A stretch of DNA of 64,000 nucleotides from an uncultured Lachnospiraceae bacterium (GTDB taxonomy: Bacteria > Bacillota > Clostridia > Lachnospirales > Lachnospiraceae), in NCBI GenBank assembly GCA_947630925.1, contig CANRJM010000005.1, positions 62,001 to 126,000 of the forward strand, given 5' to 3'. The translations under genes were made by a program, and so were the position numbers. The first letter of the stretch is position 1. Each line of letters begins with the position of its first letter. Shown here piece by piece: positions 38,346 through 47,881 of the stretch. Below the pieces are notes generated by a model. That model did no database searches, was not told the DNA's origin, and worked only from the letters and a program-made list of their open reading frames with translations.

Positions 38346-40574
38346 TTACATCCTCTCATGGAATGTTCTGGCGATTACTTCATCCTGCTGCTCTTTTGTC
38401 AGCTTGATAAAGTTTACGGCATAACCTGATACACGAATGGTAAGCTGTGGATATTTTTCCGGATGTTTCTGCGCATCTAACAACGTATCTCTGTTTAACA
38501 CATTGACATTCAAATGATGTCCGCCCTGATGCACATACCCGTCCAGCATGGCAACCAGATTTTCCTTTGCTGATTCGTTGTCTTTTCCCAATGCATCCGG
38601 GACGATTGAAAACGTATTGGAAATACCGTCCTGTGAATCCATAAATGGAAGTTTTGCAACGGATGCAAGGGAAGCGACTGCACCGTGTGTATCTCTTCCG
38701 TGCATTGGATTGGCTCCCGGCGCAAATGCTTCTCCCGCTTTTCTTCCATCCGGCGTCGCTCCTGTATTTTTCCCATACGAAACATTTGATGTAATCGTCA
38801 GGATAGATGTTGTCTGAATGCCGCCGCGGTAGGTGTGGTTTCCACGAATATACTGAATAAAAGTATGAAGCACCTCTTTTGCAATTTCATCTACGCGGTC
38901 ATCATCATTTCCATATTTCGGAAAATCCCCCTCGACTTGATAATCTACAACAAAACCTTCCTCATTGCGTATTGTCTTCACTTTCGCATATTTAATCGCC
39001 GAAAGAGAATCCGCAACCACCGACATTCCTGCAATACCGGTCGCAAACCAACGTTTTACCCTTTTATCGTGAAGTGACATCTGTAATCTCTCGTAACTGT
39101 ATTTATCATGCATATAGTGAATGATATTTAATGCATTGACATATACTCCTGCCAGCCACTTCATCATATCCTTATATGCAGACCAGACTTCATCATACTC
39201 TAAATACTCTGATGTGATTGGACGATACTTCGGACCAACCTGCTTACCGGATATTTCATCCACACCACCGTTAATCGCATACAAAAGACATTTTGCCAGA
39301 TTCGCTCTTGCTCCAAAGAACTGCATTTCCTTACCAATTCTCATAGACGATACGCAGCAGGCAATTCCATAGTCATCCCCATGCAATACACGCATCAAAT
39401 CATCATTTTCATACTGGATAGCTGAATGCCGGATTGACATGGCGGCGCAGAATTTCTTAAAGGTATCCGGCAGTTTCTCCGACCAGAGAATCGTTAAATT
39501 TGGTTCCGGCGCTGCGCCAATATTATTTAACGTATTCAAATAACGGTAAGACATTTTTGTAACCATATGCCTTCCATCTACGCCAATCCCCGCCACGGAT
39601 TCCGTAACCCAAGTCGGGTCGCCCGCAAATATGGCATTGTACTCCGGCGTACGTGCAAATTTAACCAGACGGAGTTTCATAATGAACTGATCCACAATTT
39701 CCTGAATCTCCTTTTCTGTGAAGGTTCCCTCTTTCAAATCCCGCTCCGCATAGATATCCAGGAATGTTGAAGTTCTCCCCAAACTCATTGCCGCGCCATT
39801 TTGCTCCTTAACCGCCGCAAGATAAGCGAAATATACCGCCTGCGTTGCTTCCAGAATATTGTCTGCCGGCTGGGAAATATCACGGCCATATATCTTAGCC
39901 AATTCTTTTAACATCTTCAGCGCGCGAATCTGCTCTGACAGTTCCTCTCTCTCCCGGATAACATCAGAGTACATAATGGTTCTGGTAGAATTTAACTGCT
40001 CTTCCTTATCCTCAATTAATCTGTCTACGCCATAAAGCGCCGGTCTGCGGTAATCTCCTATGATTCTGCCGCGGCCGTAAGCATCCGGAAGACCGGTAAT
40101 GATGTGAGCGCTGCGGCAGGCGCGCATTTCAGGAGTATAGGCATCAAATACACCCGCATTATGCGTCTTCCTGTGCGTTGTAAAATATTCTACTACTTCC
40201 GGATCCACTTTATATCCATTGTCCTCACACGCCTTAACTGCCATACGAATACCGCCATATGGCTGCAATGCCCGCTTAAACGGTTTATCCGTCTGAAAAC
40301 CTACAATTTTTTCCTTGTCTTTATCTAAATATCCTGGTCCATGAGACGTAATCGTAGAAATAATCTCCGTATCCATGTCCAACACCCCGCCGGCTTCCCG
40401 TTCCTGCTTCGACAGATCTAACACCTGGTTCCACAGATCCGTTGTGGCCTGCGTCGGGCCTTCCAGAAAAGCTTCATCACCATCATATGGATGATAGTTT
40501 TTCTGAATAAAATCCCTAACATTAATTTCTTTTTCCCATGCACCGGGAATAAACGTTCTCCATTGCTTATACAT
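38346..40574 (-). CDS. pflB: Formate C-acetyltransferase (pyruvate formate-lyase)
   Basis: Splits pyruvate with CoA into acetyl-CoA and formate during fermentation. 742 residues with the catalytic Cys-Cys pair in [21 protein letters not shown] and the C-terminal glycyl-radical motif [19 protein letters not shown]. Length and motifs match PflB rather than diol dehydratase or choline lyase relatives. A strong promoter lies upstream, and the activase follows. Confidence 0.98.
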   Translation of the reverse strand: MYKQWRTFIPGAWEKEINVRDFIQKNYHPYDGDEAFLEGPTQATTDLWNQVLDLSKQEREAGGVLDMDTEIISTITSHGPGYLDKDKEKIVGFQTDKPFKRALQPYGGIRMAVKACEDNGYKVDPEVVEYFTTHRKTHNAGVFDAYTPEMRACRSAHIITGLPDAYGRGRIIGDYRRPALYGVDRLIEDKEEQLNSTRTIMYSDVIREREELSEQIRALKMLKELAKIYGRDISQPADNILEATQAVYFAYLAAVKEQNGAAMSLGRTSTFLDIYAERDLKEGTFTEKEIQEIVDQFIMKLRLVKFARTPEYNAIFAGDPTWVTESVAGIGVDGRHMVTKMSYRYLNTLNNIGAAPEPNLTILWSEKLPDTFKKFCAAMSIRHSAIQYENDDLMRVLHGDDYGIACCVSSMRIGKEMQFFGARANLAKCLLYAINGGVDEISGKQVGPKYRPITSEYLEYDEVWSAYKDMMKWLAGVYVNALNIIHYMHDKYSYERLQMSLHDKRVKRWFATGIAGMSVVADSLSAIKYAKVKTIRNEEGFVVDYQVEGDFPKYGNDDDRVDEIAKEVLHTFIQYIRGNHTYRGGIQTTSILTITSNVSYGKNTGATPDGRKAGEAFAPGANPMHGRDTHGAVASLASVAKLPFMDSQDGISNTFSIVPDALGKDNESAKENLVAMLDGYVHQGGHHLNVNVLNRDTLLDAQKHPEKYPQLTIRVSGYAVNFIKLTKEQQDEVIARTFHERM

Positions 40575-40664
40575 AAGCTACCTCCAATCGTATACTATAT
40601 CTTACAGCGCGCTATAAAAACGGTTATAAACTCTTTTTCTTTTATTTTATGTCTTCGCTTACTG

Positions 40665-40693
40665 ATAATACTGGTAAAAAAAGCTATTGTCAA
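40665..40693 (-). promoter_or_regulatory. Sigma-A promoter of pflB
   Basis: Consensus TTGACA (40693-40688), 17-bp spacer, TATTAT (40670-40665), about 91 bp before pflB. This is one of the strongest promoter matches in the window. Confidence 0.75.
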
Positions 40694-40765
40694 CTAGATT
40701 CTGAAATTATATCCGCCAGATTTATATTTTCAAGCTTTAATATTTTTTATAAATTTCATTGAAAT

Positions 40766-40798
40766 AAAAAAGCAGAGAAAACCTCTCTGCTTTTTTGC
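40766..40798. terminator. Bidirectional terminator after the TM2 gene
   Basis: Arms GCAGAGA/TCTCTGC flanked by AAAAAA and TTTTTT (40770-40792). It ends the TM2-domain transcript on the minus strand. Confidence 0.85.
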
Positions 40799-40825
40799 TT
40801 CCGTTCTTCTCATCTCTTACGGAAA

Positions 40826-41245
40826 TCAATCCTTCAAAGGAATTCCATTTCCGTCCTCGCTAATGCTGCCCGTCAAAATCATAATGCCTTCCACAAGACC
40901 CCAGATTTCCATAGCTAACGTAGCAATACCGCAAGTAAAAATACCACCAATGATACTGACTAATAACTGGATCAGCGCACGGTTTGTCTTTCCCAGATAA
41001 AAATTATGTATTCCCAAAGAACCCAGAAAAATTCCAAGTAATCCGGCCGCCATTTTCGACTTCTGCTCTCCGGCAGGAACCGGCTGTGTTAAAAGCACAC
41101 CACAATTTGGACAGGCTGCTGCCGCTGCATCCGTCGGAGAACCACAATTTGGACAATACGCATTTCCCTGACCGGACGCCACACCGCACTTCACACATAT
41201 TGCTGCATTATTTGTCATCTCGCTTCCACAATTCCTACAAAACAT
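40826..41245 (-). CDS. Zinc-ribbon and TM2-domain membrane protein
   Basis: 139 residues. Two N-terminal zinc ribbons (CRNCG...CVKCG and CPNCG...CPNCG) are followed by a Pro/Ala linker. The TM2 domain has two hydrophobic helices around a polar turn (LGIFLGSLGIHNFYLGKTNR, CGIATLAMEIWGLVEGIMIL). The function of TM2 proteins in bacteria is unknown. The frame opens at 41260, but that ATG overlaps the GGAGG; M (MFCRNCG) at 41245, 8 nt after it, is preferred. Confidence 0.88.
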   Translation of the reverse strand: MFCRNCGSEMTNNAAICVKCGVASGQGNAYCPNCGSPTDAAAAACPNCGVLLTQPVPAGEQKSKMAAGLLGIFLGSLGIHNFYLGKTNRALIQLLVSIIGGIFTCGIATLAMEIWGLVEGIMILTGSISEDGNGIPLKD

Positions 41246-41403
41246 TTTTTTATCCTCCATATTTTTTCAAATACCGGCACACAGCTTTGTTTTACAGATT
41301 TATCCCTCCACGTAACAATGTGCGGCTCTTCCTAATTATAGCAAATATTTTTTTACATTGCAACAAAAGAAACATTCAATTTAAGTTGCATATTTTGATG
41401 CAC

Positions 41404-41431
41404 ACCATCTTTGTTCTCTATGCATAGAATA
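41404..41431 (+). promoter_or_regulatory. Candidate sigma-K promoter of dpaA-dpaB
   Basis: CATAGAATA (41423-41431) matches the sigma-K -10 pattern CATAnnnTA, with ACC 16 bp upstream as the -35. It lies 54 bp before dpaA. In Bacillus the equivalent spoVF operon is mother-cell sigma-K dependent, which fits. Confidence 0.45.
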
Positions 41432-41485
41432 TACATAACAATAATGCTTTCTATTTCCTGATGCAATATAAAAAGGAGGAATTTG

Positions 41486-42289
41486 ATGTTTTCCGATTCT
41501 CCGGTCTATACAGATTTTGACCGCCGCCAGAAATATCTGGGCGAATACCTCACAAAAAGCGGATATTCTGTTATCCTCGCAGAAACTTCAACGGATTTAG
41601 ATTTGGAAGTTGCCAGCTATACAGAAACGGAAGAAAAAAAACTTGTATTACTTCCTGTTCCAGCTTCTGCCAGCCTTCTGAACAAATTAAAAACAACCTT
41701 GACCTCCAGGCATATTGTTCTGGGCGGAAACCTTCCGGAAGACTTTATTGCATTCTGTAAGAAACAGGCCATCGCCTACATCGACTATATCAAGTTCCCG
41801 ACAATTGCCATAGAAAATGCAGTTGCAACGGCAGAAGGCGCCATATCACAGGCAATCTGCAGCAGCGACTACAATCTCCATCAAAGCCGGGTACTGGTCA
41901 TTGGGTTTGGTAAATGCGGGGAAATCCTTGCCGATAAATTGTCAGGGCTGAAATGTCAGGTATTCATTTCTACCAGAAACGAGGAAGCACAGGCACGGGC
42001 AAAATCCTATGGCTACCGTTTACTGTCCGATACTGCCTATGCCGATATGGATCTTATTTTCAACACGGCTCCTGCACCTGTCATTACGAAAAAGGTCATT
42101 GACCAGTTAAGTCAGGATACCGTTATCATAGATATTGCCTCTAAACCGGGCGGAACTGATTTTAATTACTGCGTTCAAAAGGGGATTCTTGCCAAACACT
42201 GTCCCGGACTGCCGGGAAAATATTCTCCAAAGACTTCCGCAAAAATCATATATGACCACATAAGCAGTATTCTGCAAAACTATATTTAA
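41486..42289 (+). CDS. dpaA: Dipicolinate synthase subunit A
   Basis: Dehydrogenase-like subunit of spore dipicolinic acid synthase (SpoVFA), acting in the mother cell. 267 residues: an N-terminal domain (MFSDSPVYTDFDRRQKYLGEYL) and a Rossmann domain with RVLVIGFGKCGEILADKL and IFNTAPAPVITKKVIDQL. It is some 25-30 residues shorter than Bacillus SpoVFA at the N-terminus. ATG 41486 follows AGGAGG by 6 nt. The pairing with dpaB 96 bp downstream supports the call. Confidence 0.9.
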   Translation: MFSDSPVYTDFDRRQKYLGEYLTKSGYSVILAETSTDLDLEVASYTETEEKKLVLLPVPASASLLNKLKTTLTSRHIVLGGNLPEDFIAFCKKQAIAYIDYIKFPTIAIENAVATAEGAISQAICSSDYNLHQSRVLVIGFGKCGEILADKLSGLKCQVFISTRNEEAQARAKSYGYRLLSDTAYADMDLIFNTAPAPVITKKVIDQLSQDTVIIDIASKPGGTDFNYCVQKGILAKHCPGLPGKYSPKTSAKIIYDHISSILQNYI

Positions 42290-42385
42290 ACTCCCTATAT
42301 TCACATAGCAGATTTGCGTCTGAGCACACTTGACACAAATCTGCACATTTTATCTTAAAGAATGTGTGCGAAAGTGAGGATAGTC

Positions 42386-42994
42386 ATGAATACGAAAACA
42401 CAACCGCAAATTCAACTCGGCTTTGCCATAACAGGTTCTTTTTGTACTTACAGCAAAATTTTAAAAATACTGGAAAAGATGGCAGAACAAAACTATAATA
42501 TCATCCCCATCTTTTCAGAACATGGCAGCAGTTGGGATAACCGTTTTCACATAGCAAAAGAATTTGTAGAAACTGTCGAAAAAATCACAAAGAACAAAGG
42601 AATCTTTACTATACCGGAAGCAGAGCCTATCGGGCCAAAAGGATATCTGGACGCACTGGTCATCGCGCCCTGCACCGGTAATACGCTTGCAAAGCTTTGC
42701 AACGGCATCACGGATTCCACTGTATTAATGGCTGCAAAAGCACATCTGCGCAATGAAAAACCTCTTATCATATCTATCTCGACTAACGATGCGCTTGGTA
42801 TGAACTTCAAAAATCTTGGACAGCTAATGAATACAAAACATATTTATTTTGTCCCGTTTGGCCAGGATAATTATGAAAAAAAGTCCAATTCTATGATTGC
42901 GCATGTTGAACTGATTCCACAGACGATTGACGCAGCCATGAAAGGAAAACAGCTTCAACCCGTTATCCAATCTCCATTTACTGAAACAAAATAA
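42386..42994 (+). CDS. dpaB: Dipicolinate synthase subunit B
   Basis: Flavoprotein-like (UbiX/Dfp fold) subunit of dipicolinate synthase (SpoVFB). 202 residues with LGFAITGSFCTYSKILKIL, a phosphate-binding turn (PIFSEHGSSWDNRF) and VIAPCTGNTLAKLCNGITDS. The frame opens at 42362, but ATG 42386 has GAGG 6 nt before it. Its presence with dpaA indicates an endospore former. Confidence 0.93.
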   Translation: MNTKTQPQIQLGFAITGSFCTYSKILKILEKMAEQNYNIIPIFSEHGSSWDNRFHIAKEFVETVEKITKNKGIFTIPEAEPIGPKGYLDALVIAPCTGNTLAKLCNGITDSTVLMAAKAHLRNEKPLIISISTNDALGMNFKNLGQLMNTKHIYFVPFGQDNYEKKSNSMIAHVELIPQTIDAAMKGKQLQPVIQSPFTETK

Positions 42995-43017
42995 TGCTAC
43001 TAAAAAATATCAATAAA

Positions 43018-43068
43018 AAATGCAAAGCATTTCATAACAGGGCAAAACGTTGGTTTTGTCCTGTTATG
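43018..43068. terminator. Double hairpin between convergent dpaB and cdaR, GGGCAAAA family
   Basis: AAATGC..GCATTT palindrome (43018-43032) and a long stem with arms CATAACAGG.CAAAA / TTTTG.CCTGTTATG (43033-43068) that abuts the cdaR stop. The minus-strand reading ends in GCATTTTTTATTG. It probably terminates both genes. Confidence 0.75.
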
Positions 43069-44436
43069 CTATTCCTGATCAAATGCAGGAACCGACGGCT
43101 CCTGGGTTTCTTTTTTTGGCGTCGCAGCAGGCGTTTGGTAAGCATCCGCTTTTCTCGGTTTCTTACTGATGATCACAGGCACCTTAACCTCCTCGACAAA
43201 CGAACACGTCTTATCCATATGCATTTTTACCGGAAGCATATAGCTTCCCACACCCAAACCAGAACAGTCAATATATCCGTCAAGCCCCATATCCGGCAAA
43301 GCATTGATGATCGATGCCCGGCCTTGAATGGTTAAATCTACTACTCCGGTCGTATTATAAATGCCCGCCACGCATCCTTCTTTTAGATCATTGAATTTAA
43401 TATGATCCGCCCTTAATTGGATTTTCTTTGTTTGAAGCTTTTCAATCGTAACCTTAACGAAAACTTTCTGAAATTCCTCTTCCACAACTGTATGAGCCGG
43501 CAGATAATCCTCTATGTTGATTTCACTCTCCAACTCAGGAGAGGTACTGGTAAGACCATTTAAATCCAAAGGAATCACAATCTGGGAAAGTTCCTCAAGC
43601 ACTTTTTGCTTTCCGGCTACTTCAATGCTCTCCGGAAGACAGGAAGCGTCTACATATTCATATCCCTTTGCCGGCTTTCCGCTAACCTGTATATGGACTG
43701 GAATTGTCTTTTTCTGCAATACTTTTGCATGAACCCGGATTTGTTTTGTACTAAAAATCAGCGTTGAAGAAGTCACCCGGTTATCCCTCTTATCATATGC
43801 AACCGGTTCTAACCGTTTGGTAAAATTTCCACTTGCGCCGTTTACATTTAACGACACGCGGACCGTAGATATTCTATCAATAACTGACTCTCCGCCCGTC
43901 ACCTCAATCGAATTCGGTTTTGCCACGCATTCCCCTATGGAAAATCCTTCTGCAGGTTCACCGGTCGTATCGACCGTGATTTTTACCTGTTTTGTTGCCA
44001 TATCCTCCAGGGTTACTTTTAAAACAGCCGTGCATTCTATCTCCAAATCCGCGATCTTCCTCTTTTTTAATGATGCTTTTACCGCCACAGCATTGACATC
44101 TGACAATTCTGACAGATCAGCCACCGCATTGATATCCGAAGCATCTAAATCATCTACTACGCTCCTTCTGCCTCTTACCGATACATTTGCTGTACTTCCT
44201 TCCGTAATTTCATACACCTTATTAACAGCAGTCAATGCTTCTTCATTGATTGTTGATACCTGTACCAGAAAATTTTTGGTCTTATATGGATCATTGATAT
44301 TGATAATCAGCAGCCAAACCAAAACTGCCCCTAAAATAGACAGGATTTTGATGGAAAGATTGTTGCCGAAAATCTTATGCCAGAGTTCTGAAATTTTTGT
44401 GCAATGCTTTGTATTACTTTCCTGACTCACACTCAT
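43069..44436 (-). CDS. cdaR: CdaR (YbbR-domain) regulator of the diadenylate cyclase
   Basis: 455 residues: a short cytoplasmic tail, one membrane helix (~27-46, LSIKILSILGAVLVWLLI), then four YbbR repeats outside (e.g. TKQVKITVDTTGEPAEGFSI, KKTIPVHIQVSGKPAKGYEY, TKKIQLRADHIKFNDLKEGC). The C-terminus is Pro/Lys-rich. It modulates CdaA activity in other Firmicutes. It starts 9 bp after cdaA. glmM, the usual third gene of this operon, is 15 kb away at 27.3-28.7 kb. Confidence 0.93.
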   Translation of the reverse strand: MSVSQESNTKHCTKISELWHKIFGNNLSIKILSILGAVLVWLLIININDPYKTKNFLVQVSTINEEALTAVNKVYEITEGSTANVSVRGRRSVVDDLDASDINAVADLSELSDVNAVAVKASLKKRKIADLEIECTAVLKVTLEDMATKQVKITVDTTGEPAEGFSIGECVAKPNSIEVTGGESVIDRISTVRVSLNVNGASGNFTKRLEPVAYDKRDNRVTSSTLIFSTKQIRVHAKVLQKKTIPVHIQVSGKPAKGYEYVDASCLPESIEVAGKQKVLEELSQIVIPLDLNGLTSTSPELESEINIEDYLPAHTVVEEEFQKVFVKVTIEKLQTKKIQLRADHIKFNDLKEGCVAGIYNTTGVVDLTIQGRASIINALPDMGLDGYIDCSGLGVGSYMLPVKMHMDKTCSFVEEVKVPVIISKKPRKADAYQTPAATPKKETQEPSVPAFDQE

Positions 44437-44445
44437 TCCTCCTGT

Positions 44446-45333
44446 CTATCCTTTTTCTGATATATCCCTTTTTACTTTACGGATATGAAATCTTTTCTTA
44501 GGTTTTACCACATTCTGCTTCCCCTGCACCTCTTTACTCAGCTTCTTTTTTAAGAGCTCCCCATCAATATTGCGAAGCAGTTTGCCATGTAAAGCAATGG
44601 AAATCTTTCCCGTTTCCTCGGATACAATAATCGTAATACTGTCGCTGACCTCGCTAATCCCCACCGCGGCGCGGTGTCTCGTTCCCAACTCCTTAGATAA
44701 CCCCATATTATCTGACAATGGAAGATAGCAGGTAGCCGACACAATCCGATCTTCCCGCAAAATCACTGCACCGTCATGAAGCGGTGTATTATGCTCGAAA
44801 ATATTCATTAAAAGCTGACTGCTGACTGCCGAATCAATCGCAATGCCCGTACGTTCATATTCCGCAAGACTGATATCTCTTTCCAGTATGATCAAAGCGC
44901 CTGTCTTTACTTTTGCAAGTTCTACCGTCGCCCTTACAATCTCATTCAGTACCTTATCAGAAAAAAGAGGTTTTTTATCCTTGGAATCATCAAACGGTAT
45001 AATGGAAGTCACAATATTCTTCCTTCCAAGCTCATCCAATGCCCTCCGAAGCTCCGGCTGAAATACAACCGCCAGAACCGTAATACCAATCGCCAACGCT
45101 TTGTCAAATATCCACAAAATAACACTCATATCCAGAACATAGGCAACCACATAGGCCAACAGAAGAACAACAATCCCCTTCATCAGAGTCCAGGCGCGTG
45201 TCTTCTTTACCCACATAATAATGTGATACATGGAAAAAGAAATAATGACGATCTCAAGCACATCAATAAATGTCATCTTCGGAAATGATAAAAAATATAA
45301 AGTATCTTTAATTGTTTTGATTGCTGAATCCAT
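44446..45333 (-). CDS. cdaA: Diadenylate cyclase CdaA (c-di-AMP synthase)
   Basis: Makes cyclic di-AMP, which controls potassium and osmolyte transport. 295 residues: three N-terminal membrane helices, then the DAC domain with catalytic DGA (NTPLHDGAVILRED) and RHR (ELGTRHRAAVGIS) motifs. M at 45333 (MDSAIKTIKDTLYFL) follows AAAGGAG by 5 nt and is preferred to the frame's first start at 45363. It forms an operon with cdaR and two upstream membrane-protein genes. Confidence 0.96.
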   Translation of the reverse strand: MDSAIKTIKDTLYFLSFPKMTFIDVLEIVIISFSMYHIIMWVKKTRAWTLMKGIVVLLLAYVVAYVLDMSVILWIFDKALAIGITVLAVVFQPELRRALDELGRKNIVTSIIPFDDSKDKKPLFSDKVLNEIVRATVELAKVKTGALIILERDISLAEYERTGIAIDSAVSSQLLMNIFEHNTPLHDGAVILREDRIVSATCYLPLSDNMGLSKELGTRHRAAVGISEVSDSITIIVSEETGKISIALHGKLLRNIDGELLKKKLSKEVQGKQNVVKPKKRFHIRKVKRDISEKG

Positions 45334-45364
45334 ACTTTCTCCTTTCACAAAATTCTGCTGCATG

Positions 45365-46345
45365 TTACATCACATTCTCATGATCGGCTCCCTGCTCTTC
45401 CTTTTGCTTTGTTTTGCTTACATCATTAGAACGCTTTGCATTAAACCGTTTCACAGACTTTCTGGGAACCGCGATATTCATCTTAGGTACTGCGCGTACA
45501 TAATAATAATATTCATCATCCTCAAATTGCAGGTTTTCGACTCCTGCATAGTTTAGGGGCATACGGAAAAAATAAAGCCCCCATACCAATCCTAACGAAA
45601 GAACTGACCCCAATAAAAACAAGAGAATATTGATGTTACTGTTAAAATAATAATTCAGCAATAAGATTGCAATGACATTTGCCGCGCCCCCTGTCAAAAT
45701 AGAAATTTCAAATGAAAAATCCCATCTTCTTGTACGCAATAGATAAACTACAAGGGATACCAGCGAAAATACCAAAATAAACAGATACATTTCTTCGTTT
45801 TCAATAAACTGCTGCATCACTGTCTGGTACAGATTGATGCTTGCATCCGTTGAAGTACTCAAAACGGAAGTAATCGTCCGCAGCAGATAGTATACGCTGA
45901 CACCGCATATGATTGGCAGAACAAAAACCGGACCTGTCAACAAGCCTAACAGCACAGGGAGAGCGCATACAAGATTCAACGAAAAGGCAATCGGAAACGC
46001 CATGATCAAATATGCATGTTCCGGAACAAACTTCAGATATGCAAAATATAAAACAGCAAATAACAGCGCCACTGCAACGGCAAGCAGATTAGATACATAG
46101 AAAATGTGTACTACAATAAAAACCGCTGAGAAAAACAACAGCACCTCACCCGACATCAGGATACTGGTAAGCGCCAGAATGGCTTCAATATATCGATGGT
46201 TTAAGACCGGATGATACCCAATCAGGCGGTTAATGGAAAAGAAGATAATAAAACCAATGAAAAAACGGCACAAGGGATTCAAAAAAAATGCATTTTTTTG
46301 ATAAAACTTCTGTAGATGTTCCCTAAATACCAGTAATTGTGTCAT
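45365..46345 (-). CDS. Polytopic membrane protein linked to cdaA-cdaR, unknown function
   Basis: 326 residues with about eight hydrophobic segments between residues 25 and 265 and a basic cytoplasmic tail (VPRKSVKRFNAKRSNDVSKT). A strongly acidic stretch FEDDEYYYYVRAVPKMNIAV precedes the tail. ATG 46345 follows GGGAGG by 9 nt and overlaps the preceding gene by 23 bp; its stop is 31 bp before cdaA. I do not recognise a characterised family. The tight operon suggests a role with c-di-AMP synthesis or cell-envelope sensing. Confidence 0.8.
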   Translation of the reverse strand: MTQLLVFREHLQKFYQKNAFFLNPLCRFFIGFIIFFSINRLIGYHPVLNHRYIEAILALTSILMSGEVLLFFSAVFIVVHIFYVSNLLAVAVALLFAVLYFAYLKFVPEHAYLIMAFPIAFSLNLVCALPVLLGLLTGPVFVLPIICGVSVYYLLRTITSVLSTSTDASINLYQTVMQQFIENEEMYLFILVFSLVSLVVYLLRTRRWDFSFEISILTGGAANVIAILLLNYYFNSNINILLFLLGSVLSLGLVWGLYFFRMPLNYAGVENLQFEDDEYYYYVRAVPKMNIAVPRKSVKRFNAKRSNDVSKTKQKEEQGADHENVM

Positions 46346-46748
46346 TATCTGCATCCTCCCTGCCCTGCTCATAAAACCTGTCAAGCTGCTCTAATTTTTC
46401 ATAGTATTCTTCCAATATTTTCCGGTTGCGTATATACTTTTTTGAATAAAATAAATACGACATCAGAATCGTTAAAATAATAAAAATAGTATAAATCCCC
46501 AGTAAAATAAAGCCAAGCCTCTCATATGCCAGACGCGCCACATTCAAAAAGATATAGTCCGCATAATACAGGGCAATCAGACACAAAATAAAAATATAAC
46601 TTATGGTAACGTTCCATATCGCAGATATAACATGAGAGCGAACATAGTCAGATTTATCATATTCGCCCCCACGGATTTCTTTTTTATGATATTTGGTCTC
46701 ATCAAGAGCTATTTGTGCCATGATACGTACTTTTTCTTCGTTTACCAT
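46323..46748 (-). CDS. Two-helix membrane protein at head of the cdaA operon, unknown function
   Basis: 141 residues: polar N-terminus (~45), two hydrophobic helices (~46-66 and 78-100), then a charged coiled-coil tail (KILEEYYEKLEQLDRFYEQG). No known motif. The start at 46748 has GGAGG 8 nt upstream and a good promoter before it, so it is the first gene of the unit that ends with cdaR. Confidence 0.78.
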   Translation of the reverse strand: MVNEEKVRIMAQIALDETKYHKKEIRGGEYDKSDYVRSHVISAIWNVTISYIFILCLIALYYADYIFLNVARLAYERLGFILLGIYTIFIILTILMSYLFYSKKYIRNRKILEEYYEKLEQLDRFYEQGREDADNDTITGI

Positions 46749-46788
46749 TCACAATTCCTCCAAACAGGCAATATTTCCCTGCATGAAA

Positions 46789-46817
46789 ATTATACTATAT
46801 CCAATCCGGATGTACAA
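46789..46817 (-). promoter_or_regulatory. Sigma-A promoter of the cdaA operon
   Basis: TTGTAC (46817-46812), 17-bp spacer, TATAAT (46794-46789), 40 bp before the first gene. Confidence 0.7.
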
Positions 46818-46825
46818 GACCTTTC

Positions 46826-47686
46826 CTATATTATATTGCGAACTCCCTCGCATATCCTCCTTGCAACAGCAGGATTATTCATAGTGTATAAGTGGATGCC
46901 GTCAATATCATTAACGAGCAGATCAATAATCTGGCTTAGGGCATAGGACATCCCTGCGTCAAAAAGAGCTTCCCTGTTGTCTGCATATTTATTGATAATC
47001 TTTTGAAAGCGCATCGGAAAAGATGCTCCGCACATCGTTACCATCCTTTTCATCTGTGCGGCATTGATAACCGGCATGATTCCCGGAACAACCGGCACAT
47101 CTATTCCCGCAATTCTGCAGTCTTCCACAAAATGGAAAAAGTAATCGTTATCAAAGAAAAGCTGGGATATCAACACTTCTGCCCCGGCATTCACTTTTTC
47201 CCTTAAATACTTCATCTCACTGACTCTGTTATCTGATTCCGGATGACACTCCGGATAGCATGCGCCTGCAATACAAAAATCAACCGTCTTTTTTAAATAG
47301 GCAGCCAAATCGGAAGCGTGTTTAAAATCCTCTTTTTCCGGAAGTTCCGGATTCCTGTCCCCACGAAGCGCAAGCACATTCTCAATGCCTTCTTTCTTCA
47401 GAACATCTGAAAAATCATCTATTTCTGCTTTACTGTAACTAAGGCATGTCAAATGTACGACCGGTTCTATTTGATATTGATATTTGATCTTTTTCGCAAG
47501 CTCTATGGTGCGATTGCAGTTTGAACTTCCGCCCGCCCCAAATGTCACGCTAATAAAATCAGGTTTTAACTCACAAAGAATAGACAGTGTTTCATCAATA
47601 CTCTTTAACTCACTGTCTTTTTTCGGGGGAAATATCTCAAAGGACAAACTCCTTTTCCCTGTCTTATATATCTCTGAAATCTTCAT
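46826..47686 (-). CDS. metF: Methylenetetrahydrofolate reductase
   Basis: Reduces 5,10-methylene-THF to 5-methyl-THF for methionine synthesis or the methyl branch of one-carbon metabolism. The 286-residue FAD-TIM barrel shows the early SFEIFPPK with catalytic Glu, FISVTFGAGGSSNCNRT, LALRGDRNPE, and AEVLISQLFFDNDYFFHFV. It has its own promoter; folD, which makes its substrate, is 44 kb away. Confidence 0.95.
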   Translation of the reverse strand: MKISEIYKTGKRSLSFEIFPPKKDSELKSIDETLSILCELKPDFISVTFGAGGSSNCNRTIELAKKIKYQYQIEPVVHLTCLSYSKAEIDDFSDVLKKEGIENVLALRGDRNPELPEKEDFKHASDLAAYLKKTVDFCIAGACYPECHPESDNRVSEMKYLREKVNAGAEVLISQLFFDNDYFFHFVEDCRIAGIDVPVVPGIMPVINAAQMKRMVTMCGASFPMRFQKIINKYADNREALFDAGMSYALSQIIDLLVNDIDGIHLYTMNNPAVARRICEGVRNII

Positions 47687-47726
47687 TCCAGTTCACCCGC
47701 TTTCCTCATGATTCTCTTTTTTATTT

Positions 47727-47756
47727 ATTGTACCATCCATAACATGAAATAGACAA
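47727..47756 (-). promoter_or_regulatory. Sigma-A promoter of metF
   Basis: TTGTCT (47756-47751), 18-bp spacer, TACAAT (47732-47727), about 40 bp before metF. No SAM or T-box leader fits in the short gap. Confidence 0.55.
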
Positions 47757-47808
47757 GTTTTTTCTTTCATTCTCTATGCTTCTTTCATCAATCTTTTTTT
47801 CAGCTAAA

Positions 47809-47844
47809 GATAGCCAAAAGCAGGATTCCCCGCTTTTGACTATC
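47809..47844 (-). terminator. Terminator after the Cys/His-repeat protein gene
   Basis: Minus-strand arms GATAGTCAAAAGC and GCTTTTGGCTATC (near-perfect) followed by TTTAGC. It lies 38 bp past the stop at 47882. Confidence 0.6.
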
Positions 47845-47881
47845 CTTGGTATTTTTTGAATATTTTATTTTTCGAATATTT

